DNA from: UBA6952 sp045562575
Lineage (GTDB): Bacteria > Chloroflexota > Dehalococcoidia > Lucifugimonadales > UBA6952
Assembly: GCA_045562575.1 (NCBI GenBank)
Contig: JBJKVQ010000021.1
Span: 8,424 to 72,423, forward strand
Direction: 5' to 3'
DNA length: 64,000 nt
The translations under genes were made by a program, and so were the position numbers. Shown here one piece after another: positions 55,137 through 64,000 of the stretch; the stretch's first letter is position 1, and each line of letters opens with the position of its first letter. The notes under the pieces were generated by a model that saw only the letters and a program-made list of their open reading frames with translations, was not told the DNA's origin and searched no databases.

Positions 55137-56549
55137 ATGTCAAATAATTCTATTGATTTTATGACAATATCTGAATTATCAGAAAATATTCGTGAAAAAA
55201 AACTTTCACCTACTGAAATTGTCAAAGAGCAACTCAAAACAATTAACAAATTAAATGATTCGAACAAATCTTTTTTATATATAGCTGAAGAACAAAGTGT
55301 CAAAGAAGCTAAAATTATCGAAAAAGAAATATCATCAGGCAATTACAAAGGCCCATTACACGGGATACCTATTGGACTAAAGGATTTGTATGAAACCAAT
55401 AATATGCCCACAACCTCAGGAAGTGTAATCTTCAACGACTATCAATCAAATAAGAATGCAACAAGTGTCCAAAAGTTAATCGATGCAGGCTCGATTATTA
55501 TAGGAAAGCTAAATATGCATCCTTTTGCATTTGGTGCTTTTGGTACTAATTCTGATTTCGGCACACCTCCAAACCCTTGGAATACTTCTCATATTCCAGG
55601 AGGATCTAGTAGTGGTTCTGGAGTAGCTGTTGCATCTGGTATGATTCCTGGTGCTACTGGGTCAGATACAGGAGGCTCAATAAGAATCCCCTCTGCAGTT
55701 TGTGGGATTGTTGGTATAAAACCAACGTATGGGAGAATTAGCAGATATGGTTTAACTCCATTATCATGGTCCCTAGATACTGCAGGACCAATGACAAGAA
55801 GTGTAAAAGATTGTGCATATATGCTGGAAGCAATGTCTGGATTTGATATCAATGACGATTCTTCTTCTACAAGAGACGTCCCTCAATTTTCTAAAGCTTT
55901 CGATCAAGAACCTCGGAAATTTACAATAGGTGTCCCAAAAAATCAATATTTTACTAATATACACTCTGAGGTTGGAACAAAAGTAAACGAAGCTATAGAA
56001 ACACTGAAAAGCCTTGGTTTTTCCATAGTAGAAATAGATATCCCAACTCCAGAAGAAGCAGGAAAAATTCAAACGAATATTATCAATCCTGAAGCTGTAG
56101 CCTTTCATCAAGACAGGTTACGAAATGATATTGATAGGATTGCACCAGATGTCAGGGCAAGACTTGAATCGGGGGTGTTTATTCCAGCAGTCAATTATAT
56201 CCAAGCTCAACGATTACGAAGACAATTTATCGGTCGTATGGTTGATTGTATGTCAAATGTAGATGCTTTAATTACCCCCACTGAGCCAATATGCACACCA
56301 GAAATTGGTCAAACTACTACGATTATTAATAATGAAGAAGTAACCATACAATCATTATTAACAAAATTTACCTCACCATTTAATTTATCAGGTTTGCCAG
56401 CTATAAGTGTACCTTGTGGATTTGACACTGTCGGCTTACCAATAGGACTTCAAATTGTTGGAAAACATTTTGATGAAATGACAATTTTGCAAATAGCTCA
56501 TATATTTGAATCTAATACTGAATGGCACACAATGAAACCACCTTTATAA
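55137..56549 (+). CDS. Amidase-signature family hydrolase (GatA-like)
   Basis: The 470-residue protein has the Ser-cisSer-Lys triad: Lys in 'PIGLKDLYET', 'GGSSSGSGVAVASG' and 'GSDTGGSIRIPSA'. These hydrolyse carboxamides through acyl-enzyme on the second Ser. Similarity to GatA is strong, but gatB and gatC are not nearby and the 'TNSDFGTPPNPW' segment differs from GatA, so a generic amidase is equally likely. AGGAGG precedes the ATG. Confidence 0.85.
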   Translation: MSNNSIDFMTISELSENIREKKLSPTEIVKEQLKTINKLNDSNKSFLYIAEEQSVKEAKIIEKEISSGNYKGPLHGIPIGLKDLYETNNMPTTSGSVIFNDYQSNKNATSVQKLIDAGSIIIGKLNMHPFAFGAFGTNSDFGTPPNPWNTSHIPGGSSSGSGVAVASGMIPGATGSDTGGSIRIPSAVCGIVGIKPTYGRISRYGLTPLSWSLDTAGPMTRSVKDCAYMLEAMSGFDINDDSSSTRDVPQFSKAFDQEPRKFTIGVPKNQYFTNIHSEVGTKVNEAIETLKSLGFSIVEIDIPTPEEAGKIQTNIINPEAVAFHQDRLRNDIDRIAPDVRARLESGVFIPAVNYIQAQRLRRQFIGRMVDCMSNVDALITPTEPICTPEIGQTTTIINNEEVTIQSLLTKFTSPFNLSGLPAISVPCGFDTVGLPIGLQIVGKHFDEMTILQIAHIFESNTEWHTMKPPL

Positions 56550-57608
56550 TTAATGCAAATATGGATCTAAATTCCCTTTGATATCAGATTCTTCAGCAAA
56601 TTTATTGATATTTGCAACAGTCGTATCTTCTACATATATTCCGTTTTGAATACGATCTTGCTTAGTAATATGTTCAATTTCACCAGGATAATAAACCCGA
56701 TCATAACCGGAAGCCACTTCAGTTGAACTTAAATCTAAAGCAAAATCAGTTACTTCTTGTTTAAAAACCTCTAAATCTCTAAAGGCTTCAACATTCATAA
56801 CAATCATTAAACAACCATCGTTATGAATTCCATCTTTTGAAACACCAAAACCCAATCCGGTCAATATTCCTGAAAATGTTTCCACTGCAGCCGAAAGACC
56901 ATATCCTTTGTGACCTTGATCTGCTCCTAATGGTAAAATAGCACCACCTTGGCTAAAATCATTTGGATCATTTGTTTGATTTCCATCTTTATCCAAAATC
57001 CAACCAAATGGAATATCTTTTCCTCTACTTCTAGCTAAGTTTATTTTACCAGCAGCAACTGATGAAGTTGCCATATCTACAAACATCGTTCCATCTAAAT
57101 TACTTGGAAACGCTATGCAAATAGGATTAGTACCCAATTTCCTTTCTTTACCTCCGAAAGGAACAACCATTTTAGGACCTCTACCTGAATCTGCTGTCAT
57201 AATGGCTATCATGCCTTCTTTTGCAGCCATGAGTGGGTAACTTGCAACTCTTCCCACGTGACTTTGCTGCACGACAGTAATAGCAGCTATATTATCTTCT
57301 TGAGCTTTCTTTATTGCTAATTTCATAGCAAAATCAGATACATAATAACCAAATCCCCAATTTCCATTAATTCGAGCAGTTGTACGAGACTCATTATTTA
57401 TTTCTATTTCAGCACCTGGTTTGATATGTCCACGCTGAATTCTATCTATGTAAGTAGGAATTTGAATTACTCCATGAGAATCATGACCTACTAAATTAGC
57501 TTCAACAGAGTGCTCTGAAATAAGTGTTGCCTCATCTTCACTTGCTCCATATGCTTGCATCAATTGTGAAATAAAAGTTCTTAAGTCATTATGGTTTATT
57601 AAAGGCAT
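56550..57608 (-). CDS. Ldh2-family malate/L-lactate dehydrogenase
   Basis: The 352-residue oxidoreductase has the family's markers: 'HSVEANLVGHDSHGV', 'NGNWGFGYYVSDFAM', 'RKLGTNPICIAFPS' and 'GHKGYGLSAAVETFSGIL'. NAD(P)-dependent members act on malate, lactate, ureidoglycolate or keto-amino acids; substrate is open. The ATG (57608) faces an enolase-superfamily gene across a 110-base divergent promoter region, a pairing compatible with oxidation and dehydration of hydroxy-acids. Confidence 0.9.
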   Translation of the reverse strand: MPLINHNDLRTFISQLMQAYGASEDEATLISEHSVEANLVGHDSHGVIQIPTYIDRIQRGHIKPGAEIEINNESRTTARINGNWGFGYYVSDFAMKLAIKKAQEDNIAAITVVQQSHVGRVASYPLMAAKEGMIAIMTADSGRGPKMVVPFGGKERKLGTNPICIAFPSNLDGTMFVDMATSSVAAGKINLARSRGKDIPFGWILDKDGNQTNDPNDFSQGGAILPLGADQGHKGYGLSAAVETFSGILTGLGFGVSKDGIHNDGCLMIVMNVEAFRDLEVFKQEVTDFALDLSSTEVASGYDRVYYPGEIEHITKQDRIQNGIYVEDTTVANINKFAEESDIKGNLDPYLH

Positions 57609-57718
57609 TTCTATCTCCTTATCTCAATATAATCAAGAATAACTATATTCATCTTCTAGGTAAGTTTGTATATTATACTCATTATCATAAATTTTTATAT
57701 AGAAAGAAATGTACAAAT

Positions 57719-58891
57719 ATGAAAATCACAAATATAGAAACATTTTTGGTTGATTCTGGATGGTGGCCATTTTTATTTGTAAAAATTGAAACTGATGAAG
57801 GGATAACTGGATACGGTGAATGTACTGAAACTAGGCAACCGCATGGAGTTGTTGGATCTATTGAAGATTTTTCAAAGCTATTAATTGGAAAAGATCCTCG
57901 ATCATTTGAAATGCTGTTGTTAGACTTAAAACGTATATCTATACAAAGTAGAGGCGGAATTGCATACAAAGCTATATCTGGAATCGAATTAGCTCTGTTG
58001 GACATTAAAGCCAAGGCTTTAAATATTTCTGTCGTTGAATTATTTGGAGGCCCAACTCGAGAACATGTACGATTATATTGGTCTCATTGTGGTACATATC
58101 GTGCTAGAAATTACGAACTATGTAATACCCCACCTTTAGAATCACTCAAGGATATCTATAACCTCGGAAAAGAAGTAATTGAAAAAGGATATACTGCATT
58201 TAAAACAAATATAATTATCCCTGGTAAACCTGCCCAAACTTGGGGAGGTGGATTTCAAGGACCTATTGGCAGTACTGATGGTGTAATTCCCAGAGATATA
58301 TTAACTCATCTTGATAATCAAATTGGGACATTCCGTGATGCAGTTGGAGAAAATATAGATATTAATTTAGATCTCAATTTTCATGTAAAACCAGAAAGTG
58401 CCAAACGTATTGCTGAAGTAGTGGAAAAATATAACCTTATGTGGCTCGAAATTGATATGTATCAACCTGATGCACTACGCGAATTAAAAGATTCAATAAA
58501 CATACCTATTTGTTCAGGGGAAAATCTATTATTTATGCAGGAATACCTACCATATTTCCAAGCAAGATCTGCCGATATATTTATGATTGACGTACCGTGG
58601 ATGGGATTTTCGCAAGGTAAAAAAGTGGGAGACCTAGCTGAAACATTCCAGTTTAATGTTGCACCCCATAATTATTACAGTCATCTTTCAAGCTTTATTA
58701 GCGCAAGTTTATGTGCTGTTTTACCAAACATAAAAATTATGGAAATTGATGTTGATCAAGTTTCTTGGAAAGATGATTTGGTTACAAATGTTCCAGAAAT
58801 TTCTAATGGATACATGAAAACACCTTCTGGAATAGGATGGGGAACAGACTTAAATGAAGAAGCTTTGAAAGAACACCTTTGGGATAAATAA
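57719..58891 (+). CDS. Mandelate racemase/muconate lactonizing enzyme superfamily (acid-sugar dehydratase-like)
   Basis: The 390-residue protein has the alpha+beta capping domain and a modified TIM barrel. The three metal ligands are Asp218 ('NLDLNF'), Glu244 ('WLEIDM') and Glu268 ('CSGEN'), and a C-terminal His317 sits in 'VAPHNYYSH' as in galactonate/mannonate dehydratases. On the other side Lys162 ('AFKTN') stands where a KxK base is expected but the second position is Asn164. The likely reaction is beta-elimination of an acid sugar or hydroxy-acid; the exact substrate is unknown. Confidence 0.9.
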   Translation: MKITNIETFLVDSGWWPFLFVKIETDEGITGYGECTETRQPHGVVGSIEDFSKLLIGKDPRSFEMLLLDLKRISIQSRGGIAYKAISGIELALLDIKAKALNISVVELFGGPTREHVRLYWSHCGTYRARNYELCNTPPLESLKDIYNLGKEVIEKGYTAFKTNIIIPGKPAQTWGGGFQGPIGSTDGVIPRDILTHLDNQIGTFRDAVGENIDINLDLNFHVKPESAKRIAEVVEKYNLMWLEIDMYQPDALRELKDSINIPICSGENLLFMQEYLPYFQARSADIFMIDVPWMGFSQGKKVGDLAETFQFNVAPHNYYSHLSSFISASLCAVLPNIKIMEIDVDQVSWKDDLVTNVPEISNGYMKTPSGIGWGTDLNEEALKEHLWDK

Positions 58892-58905
58892 TAAGCTAAT
58901 TATAT

Positions 58906-59313
58906 TTAAATAGGAGCTTGAACTACCTCAACACGTGATTTGTCATATGGTGTTTGTATAAAAGCCAAAAAAGCACCTTCAGGAGTTTCTATGGGTTGTT
59001 CTAAAACTACAGCACCTAATTTTTGTAATCGTTCAAGTTCTTCATTCATATTAGGAACTGTAATGCCAAAATGTTCTAATCCCTCATGCACTCCCGAACC
59101 TATTTCTGGTAATGTTTCATTTGATCTGGCACCAGAGATATTAACCCTTGTTCCATCCTTGGATTGAGTAACGATAAAGTAATCCATCAATTTAGAATTA
59201 AAATCTCTTACTCTCCTACTTATAATTTCAAAACCAAATGCCTCTGCATACCATTCCGCAACTTTATCAGGATCATCTGTTTTTATATGTATATGATTAA
59301 TCATGTATGACAT
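58906..59313 (-). CDS. VOC-family (glyoxalase/bleomycin resistance-like) protein
   Basis: The 135-residue protein has two beta-alpha-beta-beta-beta units. Candidate metal ligands are His in 'INHIHIKTDDPDKVAEWY', His in 'LEHFGITVPN' and the C-terminal Glu in 'YDKSRVEVVQA'. The fold supports lactoylglutathione lyase, epimerase or dioxygenase activity. It lies 25 bases after the Lin0512 gene on the same strand. Confidence 0.85.
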   Translation of the reverse strand: MSYMINHIHIKTDDPDKVAEWYAEAFGFEIISRRVRDFNSKLMDYFIVTQSKDGTRVNISGARSNETLPEIGSGVHEGLEHFGITVPNMNEELERLQKLGAVVLEQPIETPEGAFLAFIQTPYDKSRVEVVQAPI

Positions 59314-59338
59314 ATCAAACTCCTGACATTAAATAAAA

Positions 59339-59680
59339 TTATTCTACTTCAAGGCTAACAATAACAGCAGCATTAGCAATTATCGTCACATCTGTACCGT
59401 CTGGACTGGGTACGTTTAATCCACCCTGAACGACGTTAATAGATTTCATTCCATATGGTAATACAGATAAAACTTCATCTCCATTGACCTGATCTGGTTC
59501 AGGAACTGCAATTGTAACATCAACATACATAGAATTAGCGCCATCAGCAAAAATTCCTGGGAAAGAAACACTATTATGCCATAATGCATCTCTCACTGCT
59601 CTCTGTGCAGCTTTAGTATAATCTTTACCGTGCAAATCAGTACCCATTCCCATTTCTAATAAACATCTTTTTTTTGCCAT
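59339..59680 (-). CDS. Lin0512-family small protein
   Basis: The 113-residue protein has the family's conserved start 'KRCLLEMGMGTDLHGKDYTK', 'RAVRDALWHNSVSF', 'VDVTIAVPEPDQV' and 'VLPYGMKSINVVQGGLNVP'. Family function is poorly known; members are often found with catabolic operons. AAGGAG precedes the ATG. Confidence 0.85.
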   Translation of the reverse strand: MAKKRCLLEMGMGTDLHGKDYTKAAQRAVRDALWHNSVSFPGIFADGANSMYVDVTIAVPEPDQVNGDEVLSVLPYGMKSINVVQGGLNVPSPDGTDVTIIANAAVIVSLEVE

Positions 59681-59785
59681 TATTTTCTCCTTGAGACTAA
59701 ACTTCTAACTTCTAATATAAGTTTGATAATCATAACAAAAATTAAATCTAACTTATATATAGGTTCACTATGATAAATACTATAT

Positions 59786-59814
59786 TTGACAAAAGAATTA
59801 TTAAACTAAATACT
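59786..59814 (+). promoter_or_regulatory. Candidate promoter of argF
   Basis: A perfect TTGACA (59786-59791), a 17-base spacer and AATACT (59809-59814, four of six) precede argF. Predicted start near 59821; the 40-base leader holds a weak 6-bp hairpin. Confidence 0.5.
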
Positions 59815-59860
59815 TATTGTCTTATAGTTATAAATTCTATAACTTAATTAAGGCAAAAAA

Positions 59861-60748
59861 ATGGCAGTAAAACATCTACTCAGTATTAATGATTTAAATG
59901 GTTCTGAAATATCATCCATAATTACTCGTGCTATTTCTAGTAAACCTATGCCCTTTAGTGATTTATTACAAAATGAAACCGTGGGTATCTGGTTTGAAAA
60001 ACCTTCTTTACGAACTCGATTAAGCTTTGAAATCGGTGTAAAACAATTAGGAGGTACGACTGTTTATCTCGATAAAGATAATATTGGAGTAGGGTCTCGA
60101 GAACCAATTCGCGATGTAGCAAATGTAATATCACGATATATATATGCCTTTATTGCACGTACTTTTTCACATAATACACTCACTGAATTCGCAAAATATT
60201 CAACGATTCCGATTATTAATGCTTTGTCAGACGAAGAGCATCCATGTCAGACTCTTGCAGACTTAGTAACAATACAAGAAAAATTTGGTACATTAAAAGA
60301 TATTACAGTTGCCTATATTGGTGACGGAAACAATGTTGCTAGAAGTTTAGCCTCTGGTGCTTATCATATGGGAATGCCATTTATTTCTTCATCTCCAGAA
60401 GAATACAAATTAACAATTGATAACGAAACAATTAACCAATCTATAATTCATGAAATAAATCCTCAAAAAGCTATGGCAGCCGCAGATGTTATTTATACTG
60501 ATGCATGGACAAGTATGGGACAAGAATCAGAATCAGAAATCCGTAAAAACGCTTTTAAGGAATACCAAATAACTGAAAACGATTTAGATTCTGCCAAGGA
60601 TAATGCAATATTAATGCATCCACTACCAGCTCATCATGGTGAGGAAATTTCTCAAAATCTTTTATATCACAAAAAATCAGTAGTTTTTGACCAAGCAGAA
60701 AACAGACTTCATGCTCAAAGAGCAGCAATGGAATATTTATTTAAATAA
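59861..60748 (+). CDS. argF: Ornithine carbamoyltransferase
   Basis: The 295-residue protein has the carbamoyl-phosphate loop 'PSLRTRLSFE', 'DEEHPCQTLADL' and the ornithine SMG loop 'DAWTSMGQE'. The residue that is Cys in the classical 'HCLP' motif is Pro here, giving 'MHPLPAHHGEE', which resembles aspartate carbamoyltransferase at that spot. The SMG loop and overall pattern still indicate ornithine as the acceptor in arginine synthesis. It is the first gene of a plus-strand run into der, plsY and gpsA. Confidence 0.87.
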   Translation: MAVKHLLSINDLNGSEISSIITRAISSKPMPFSDLLQNETVGIWFEKPSLRTRLSFEIGVKQLGGTTVYLDKDNIGVGSREPIRDVANVISRYIYAFIARTFSHNTLTEFAKYSTIPIINALSDEEHPCQTLADLVTIQEKFGTLKDITVAYIGDGNNVARSLASGAYHMGMPFISSSPEEYKLTIDNETINQSIIHEINPQKAMAAADVIYTDAWTSMGQESESEIRKNAFKEYQITENDLDSAKDNAILMHPLPAHHGEEISQNLLYHKKSVVFDQAENRLHAQRAAMEYLFK

Positions 60749-60762
60749 TAGAGATTAATATT

Positions 60763-62067
60763 ATGAACACTCCAATTGTAGCTATAGTGGGAAGACCTAA
60801 TGTAGGAAAATCAACACTCTTCAATCGTCTAGCAGGCAAGAAAGTTGCTGTTATAGCAGAAGAATCTGGAACCACAAGAGATCGTATAACTACACCAGTA
60901 ACTATTGAAAATAAACGATTCTTATTAACTGATACTGGGGGTATTGGTATTTCTGCTAATTCTGATGTCTTACAATCAGAAATCCAGTCTCAAGCTGAAT
61001 TTGCAATAGATATAGCTTCAGTAATTCTATTTGTCACTGATGTAAATGAAGGTCCTACACCAATTGATCAAGATTTAACTAATGTGCTAAGAAAAACTAA
61101 AACACCGATAATCTTAATTACTAATAAAGCTGATACACCAAAATCAGAATTATTATCAAACGATTTTTTCTCACTTGGTATAGGTTCCCCTATATCTATA
61201 AGTGCATATCACAACCACGGAATTAACGACCTAAAACAATCAATTGCCGAATTAGTTCCACAAAATGAAACTAACAACGAATTTGATCAATCATCAATAT
61301 CACTTTCAATTATCGGTCGCCCCAATGTTGGGAAATCAACATTGGTAAACACAATAACCCAAGAATCTCGATCTATTGTTTCTCCAATTCCCGGCACAAC
61401 GCGTGACGCAATAGACACTTTATTTGAATATAAAAATACATCAATAAACCTTATTGATACGGCTGGTATTCGAAGAAGAGGTAAAGTAGAGCCCGGAATA
61501 GAACAATTTTCAGTTATAAGATCGGAACAGGCAATAGAAAGATCAAATATAGTTTGTATACTTCTTGATGCAGAAGAACCAATCACCGCTCAAGATACTC
61601 ATGTTGCTGGTCTTGCAATCGAATCATTCAAAGGGGTCATTATTGCCGTAAATAAATCTGAGTTGCTTTCTAATGAAGAGAAAGAAGAACTATCCTATGC
61701 TGTAAATACTCATTTTGGTTTTGCACCATATGCACCTATCTTTTTCATATCTGCCAAAGAAAATACAGGTATCGATGATATTTTAGACACTGTTTTGTTA
61801 ATTCATGAGGAAAGAATGAGAAGAATAGAACAATCAACGTTATCGAATTTAATATGGGATATTGTTGGTTCTCATCAAATACCACATAAAGGTAAACGAT
61901 CTTTAGTCATTCGAAATGTCATTCAGGATAATATTAATCCACCAACTTTCAAATTTAAGGTGAATGATACTAATCTCATACATTTTTCCTACAAACGATA
62001 TATCGAAAACCAAATGCGAAAAGAGTTGGATTTTCAATGGACTCACCTTAATTTAATATTTTACTAA
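60763..62067 (+). CDS. der: GTPase Der (EngA)
   Basis: The 434-residue protein has two tandem G domains, each with 'GRPNVGKSTL' as G1, 'TGGIGIS' and 'DTAGIRRRG' as G3 and 'TNKAD' or 'VNKSE' as G4, plus the C-terminal KH-like domain with 'ERMRRI' and 'KGKRSLVI'. Der acts in 50S subunit assembly. It is 15 bases after argF. Confidence 0.97.
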   Translation: MNTPIVAIVGRPNVGKSTLFNRLAGKKVAVIAEESGTTRDRITTPVTIENKRFLLTDTGGIGISANSDVLQSEIQSQAEFAIDIASVILFVTDVNEGPTPIDQDLTNVLRKTKTPIILITNKADTPKSELLSNDFFSLGIGSPISISAYHNHGINDLKQSIAELVPQNETNNEFDQSSISLSIIGRPNVGKSTLVNTITQESRSIVSPIPGTTRDAIDTLFEYKNTSINLIDTAGIRRRGKVEPGIEQFSVIRSEQAIERSNIVCILLDAEEPITAQDTHVAGLAIESFKGVIIAVNKSELLSNEEKEELSYAVNTHFGFAPYAPIFFISAKENTGIDDILDTVLLIHEERMRRIEQSTLSNLIWDIVGSHQIPHKGKRSLVIRNVIQDNINPPTFKFKVNDTNLIHFSYKRYIENQMRKELDFQWTHLNLIFY

Positions 62068-62076
62068 GGTTACATA

Positions 62077-62697
62077 ATGAATCAACAAATGCTATTACTA
62101 ATAGTACCCATTACTTATCTTATAGGCAGCATTCCAGTAGGTTTAATAATAGGAAAAGTTAAATCCGGAATAGACATACGAAAACATGGAAGCCAATCTA
62201 CCGGAGCTACGAATGCATTAAGGATACTAGGTACAAAATCAGCAATACTTGTCCTTGTTCTAGATTTTCTGAAAGGGGCTATCCCGATTTTTTGCATAAT
62301 GCTCATAAATGAAATTAATTCAAATAATGCAATCCTTATTTCTATATGTGGAATCGCAATTATTTTTGGACATAATTGGCCTATTTTTGCTGGTTTCAAA
62401 GGAGGAAAAGGTGTTGCATCAGCTGTAGGAATAGCAGCAGTATTAAATCCTCTTTCAGCGCTTGCAGCAATTTTAACATTTCTACCTATTTTGTTTACCA
62501 CAAAATATGTATCTCTAGGATCTATATTTGGAGCAATAGTTGCAATGATAATTCTTATTGTACAATCTATTTCAGAGATAAATGACTATAGTTATATTTA
62601 CGCTTTAGTCGTCGGCCCATTATTAGTCATTAAACATCATGAAAATATTCGAAGGTTGATAAATGGTAATGAAAGAAAATTTGGAGAAAAAGTGTGA
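62077..62697 (+). CDS. plsY: Glycerol-3-phosphate acyltransferase PlsY (canonical)
   Basis: The 206-residue membrane protein has the three PlsY loops: 'IGSIPVGLIIGK', 'HGSQSTGATNALRILG' and 'FKGGKGVASAVG'. It acylates glycerol-3-phosphate in phospholipid synthesis. The gpsA GTG overlaps its stop by 4 bases, linking acceptor supply and acyl transfer. Confidence 0.95.
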   Translation: MNQQMLLLIVPITYLIGSIPVGLIIGKVKSGIDIRKHGSQSTGATNALRILGTKSAILVLVLDFLKGAIPIFCIMLINEINSNNAILISICGIAIIFGHNWPIFAGFKGGKGVASAVGIAAVLNPLSALAAILTFLPILFTTKYVSLGSIFGAIVAMIILIVQSISEINDYSYIYALVVGPLLVIKHHENIRRLINGNERKFGEKV

Positions 62698-63704
62698 CAA
62701 ATACACAAAATAAGGTAACTGTTATTGGTACAACAAGTTGGGGAATAACACTAGCTTGCTTAATTGCCAACAAAAATATACCTGTAGATATATGGGCCAG
62801 AACGGAAAATGAAGCTCAATTAATTGAAAATGACCGAGAAGATAAAAAACATTTGCCAGGTATAAATTTACCCCGAAATATAACGATAAAACATTCTTTG
62901 GAATCTTGTATAGAAAACTCTACGTACATTTTATTAGCAGTTCCTTCCCATACGTTTAGAGAAAATATGATTAACATCACAAATTATCTTAATGATAGTC
63001 ATATACTTATTAGTGCAACAAAAGGCATTGAAATTGAAACAAATAAACGTATGAGCGAAGTAGCTTCTGAATATATTAGCCATGATCTGAGTACGAAGTT
63101 TTCAGTACTATCTGGTCCAAACCTAGCAAAAGAAATTGCAAATGGACTCCCTGCCTCTTCAGTAATAGCAAGTATGAATGGTACAACAGCACAAAATATT
63201 CAAAATTTACTCACTACAAAAACGTTTCGTGTATATCGAAGCTCAGACGTAGCTGGAGTAGAATTATGTGGATCCTTAAAAAATATAATTGCGATAGCAG
63301 CTGGTATAGTAGACGGGCTAAACTTCGGAAATAATGCCAAATCGGCACTCGTTACAAGAGGCCTTGCTGAAATTAAACGCTTTGCAATGGCCTATAATGC
63401 CCAAGAATCAACGTTTTATGGGCTCGCAGGCATTGGTGACCTAATGACAACAATATCAAGCGCCTACAGTCGAAATAGGCATGTTGGAGAACAACTGGCA
63501 ACAGGTAGTAATATACAGTCGATTACTAACAATATGACAAATGTCGCAGAAGGTATTAATACTACAAAAGCAATATATTCAATATCGCAATCAAAAAATA
63601 TTGAAATGCCCATAACCTCTATGGTTTACCGAATTATATTTGATAACCTTCCTCCAATGGATGCATTTTCTGAATTAATGGATAGAGAACTTACTGCTGA
63701 ATAA
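62694..63704 (+). CDS. gpsA: Glycerol-3-phosphate dehydrogenase [NAD(P)+]
   Basis: The 336-residue protein has the Rossmann start 'KVTVIGTTSWGITLACLIANK', the catalytic Lys in 'CGSLKNIIAIAAGIVDGL', 'GLAGIGDLMTT' and 'NRHVGEQLATG'. The glycine loop differs slightly from the usual GAGSWG, with 'GTTSWG', which still matches GpsA. It reduces dihydroxyacetone phosphate to supply PlsY. Confidence 0.95.
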   Translation: MTNTQNKVTVIGTTSWGITLACLIANKNIPVDIWARTENEAQLIENDREDKKHLPGINLPRNITIKHSLESCIENSTYILLAVPSHTFRENMINITNYLNDSHILISATKGIEIETNKRMSEVASEYISHDLSTKFSVLSGPNLAKEIANGLPASSVIASMNGTTAQNIQNLLTTKTFRVYRSSDVAGVELCGSLKNIIAIAAGIVDGLNFGNNAKSALVTRGLAEIKRFAMAYNAQESTFYGLAGIGDLMTTISSAYSRNRHVGEQLATGSNIQSITNNMTNVAEGINTTKAIYSISQSKNIEMPITSMVYRIIFDNLPPMDAFSELMDRELTAE

Positions 63705-63707
63705 TTT

Positions 63708-64000
63708 ATGGAAGATCAATTTATATTACTAACTATATTTTTAGGTTCACTTCTTATAGGGTTTTCAGGAGCAGCTTCTCCCGGTCCATTACTCGCCCTA
63801 AGTATAAAAGAAACTTTACACAATGGTTGGAAAGCTGGTCCACTTATTGCCATAGGGCATTCCATACTAGAGTTATTTATTGTCATTGGTATATCTGTAG
63901 GTATCAATCAAGTATTTGACTCCAATTTTATAGCTAAAACTATAAGTTTATTTGGAGGTATAATGCTCATCATATTAGGGATTCAAACAATAATTTCGAA
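63708..64000 (+). CDS. LysE/RhtB-family exporter, N-terminal part (runs off right edge)
   Basis: An ATG at 63708 opens a frame through the window end, 97 codons so far. The product starts 'MEDQFILLTIFLGSLLIGFS' and has the LysE-type 'GAASPGPLLALSIKETL' loop, 'GPLIAIGHSILELFIVI' and further membrane segments. Family members export amino acids or related compounds. The 3' end lies outside the window. Confidence 0.8.
   Translation, partial: MEDQFILLTIFLGSLLIGFSGAASPGPLLALSIKETLHNGWKAGPLIAIGHSILELFIVIGISVGINQVFDSNFIAKTISLFGGIMLIILGIQTIIS

Noticed and set aside
55137..56549. Calling the amidase GatA of the Glu-tRNA amidotransferase
   Set aside because: gatB and gatC are not adjacent and one core segment differs, so only the amidase family is asserted.
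63716..63907. A minus-strand 63-residue gene
   Set aside because: It is antisense to the clear LysE-type reading frame from 63708.

Overview
The window is AT-rich (roughly two thirds A+T), densely coded bacterial chromosome with very short intergenic gaps, many 4-base gene overlaps and frequent TTG/GTG starts. No tRNA, rRNA, insertion sequence, prophage or CRISPR array was found, and no stretch longer than about 300 bases lacks a gene. The gene content suggests a streamlined marine Chloroflexota, most likely SAR202-like: several CaiB/BaiF CoA-transferases, an enolase-superfamily dehydratase next to an Ldh2-type dehydrogenase, MmgE/PrpD, many oxidoreductases, and no outer-membrane biogenesis genes. 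This assignment is inference from gene content; no marker phylogeny could be run.

Layout. 1-4.7 kb: the tail of an M1 aminopeptidase, a tartrate/malate-type dehydrogenase, a GreA factor with an extra recombinase-like N-terminal domain, FtsH and a small membrane protein. 4.7-11.4 kb: fumarase, a two-gene operon of a degenerate amidohydrolase and a selenoprotein (in-frame UGA plus SECIS-like hairpin), a SpeE-like methyltransferase with FabI, a small peptidase-like protein and MmgE/PrpD. 11.6-19.7 kb: rpoC and rpoB behind a consensus promoter and a leader terminator. 19.7-26.7 kb: a UvrD/PcrA helicase, a tandem CaiB pair, an HMG-CoA-lyase-like enzyme with an unusual leader, and RimI. 26.8-30.4 kb: a heterodimeric ABC exporter. 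30.4-45 kb (minus strand): a PlsY-like protein, a second tandem CaiB pair, enoyl-CoA hydratase, SDR, PfkB kinase, NIPSNAP, RuvB, then an 1817-residue lipoprotein and a 658-residue membrane protein. 45-48.3 kb: methylmalonyl-CoA mutase (two subunits) around an acyl-CoA dehydrogenase. 48.3-53.6 kb: DUF177, L32, FabD, NusB, ACP, UDG4, FtsK. 53.6-64 kb: MazG-like, RecF, amidase, Ldh2, enolase-superfamily dehydratase, VOC, Lin0512, OTCase, Der, PlsY, GpsA and a truncated LysE.

How the genes fit together. Two clusters pair tandem CoA-transferases with CoA-thioester enzymes (a lyase in one, hydratase and SDR in the other), and a third holds the mutase and acyl-CoA dehydrogenase. Together they point to a heterotroph that activates unusual organic acids as CoA esters and feeds them to central metabolism (fumarase, tartrate-type dehydrogenase). 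The rest is core machinery for transcription, replication-linked repair, fatty-acid and phospholipid synthesis and division. The most notable observations are the UGA-recoded PrdB-like selenoprotein, and the repeated pairing of a CaiB protein that keeps the catalytic Asp with one that has lost it.
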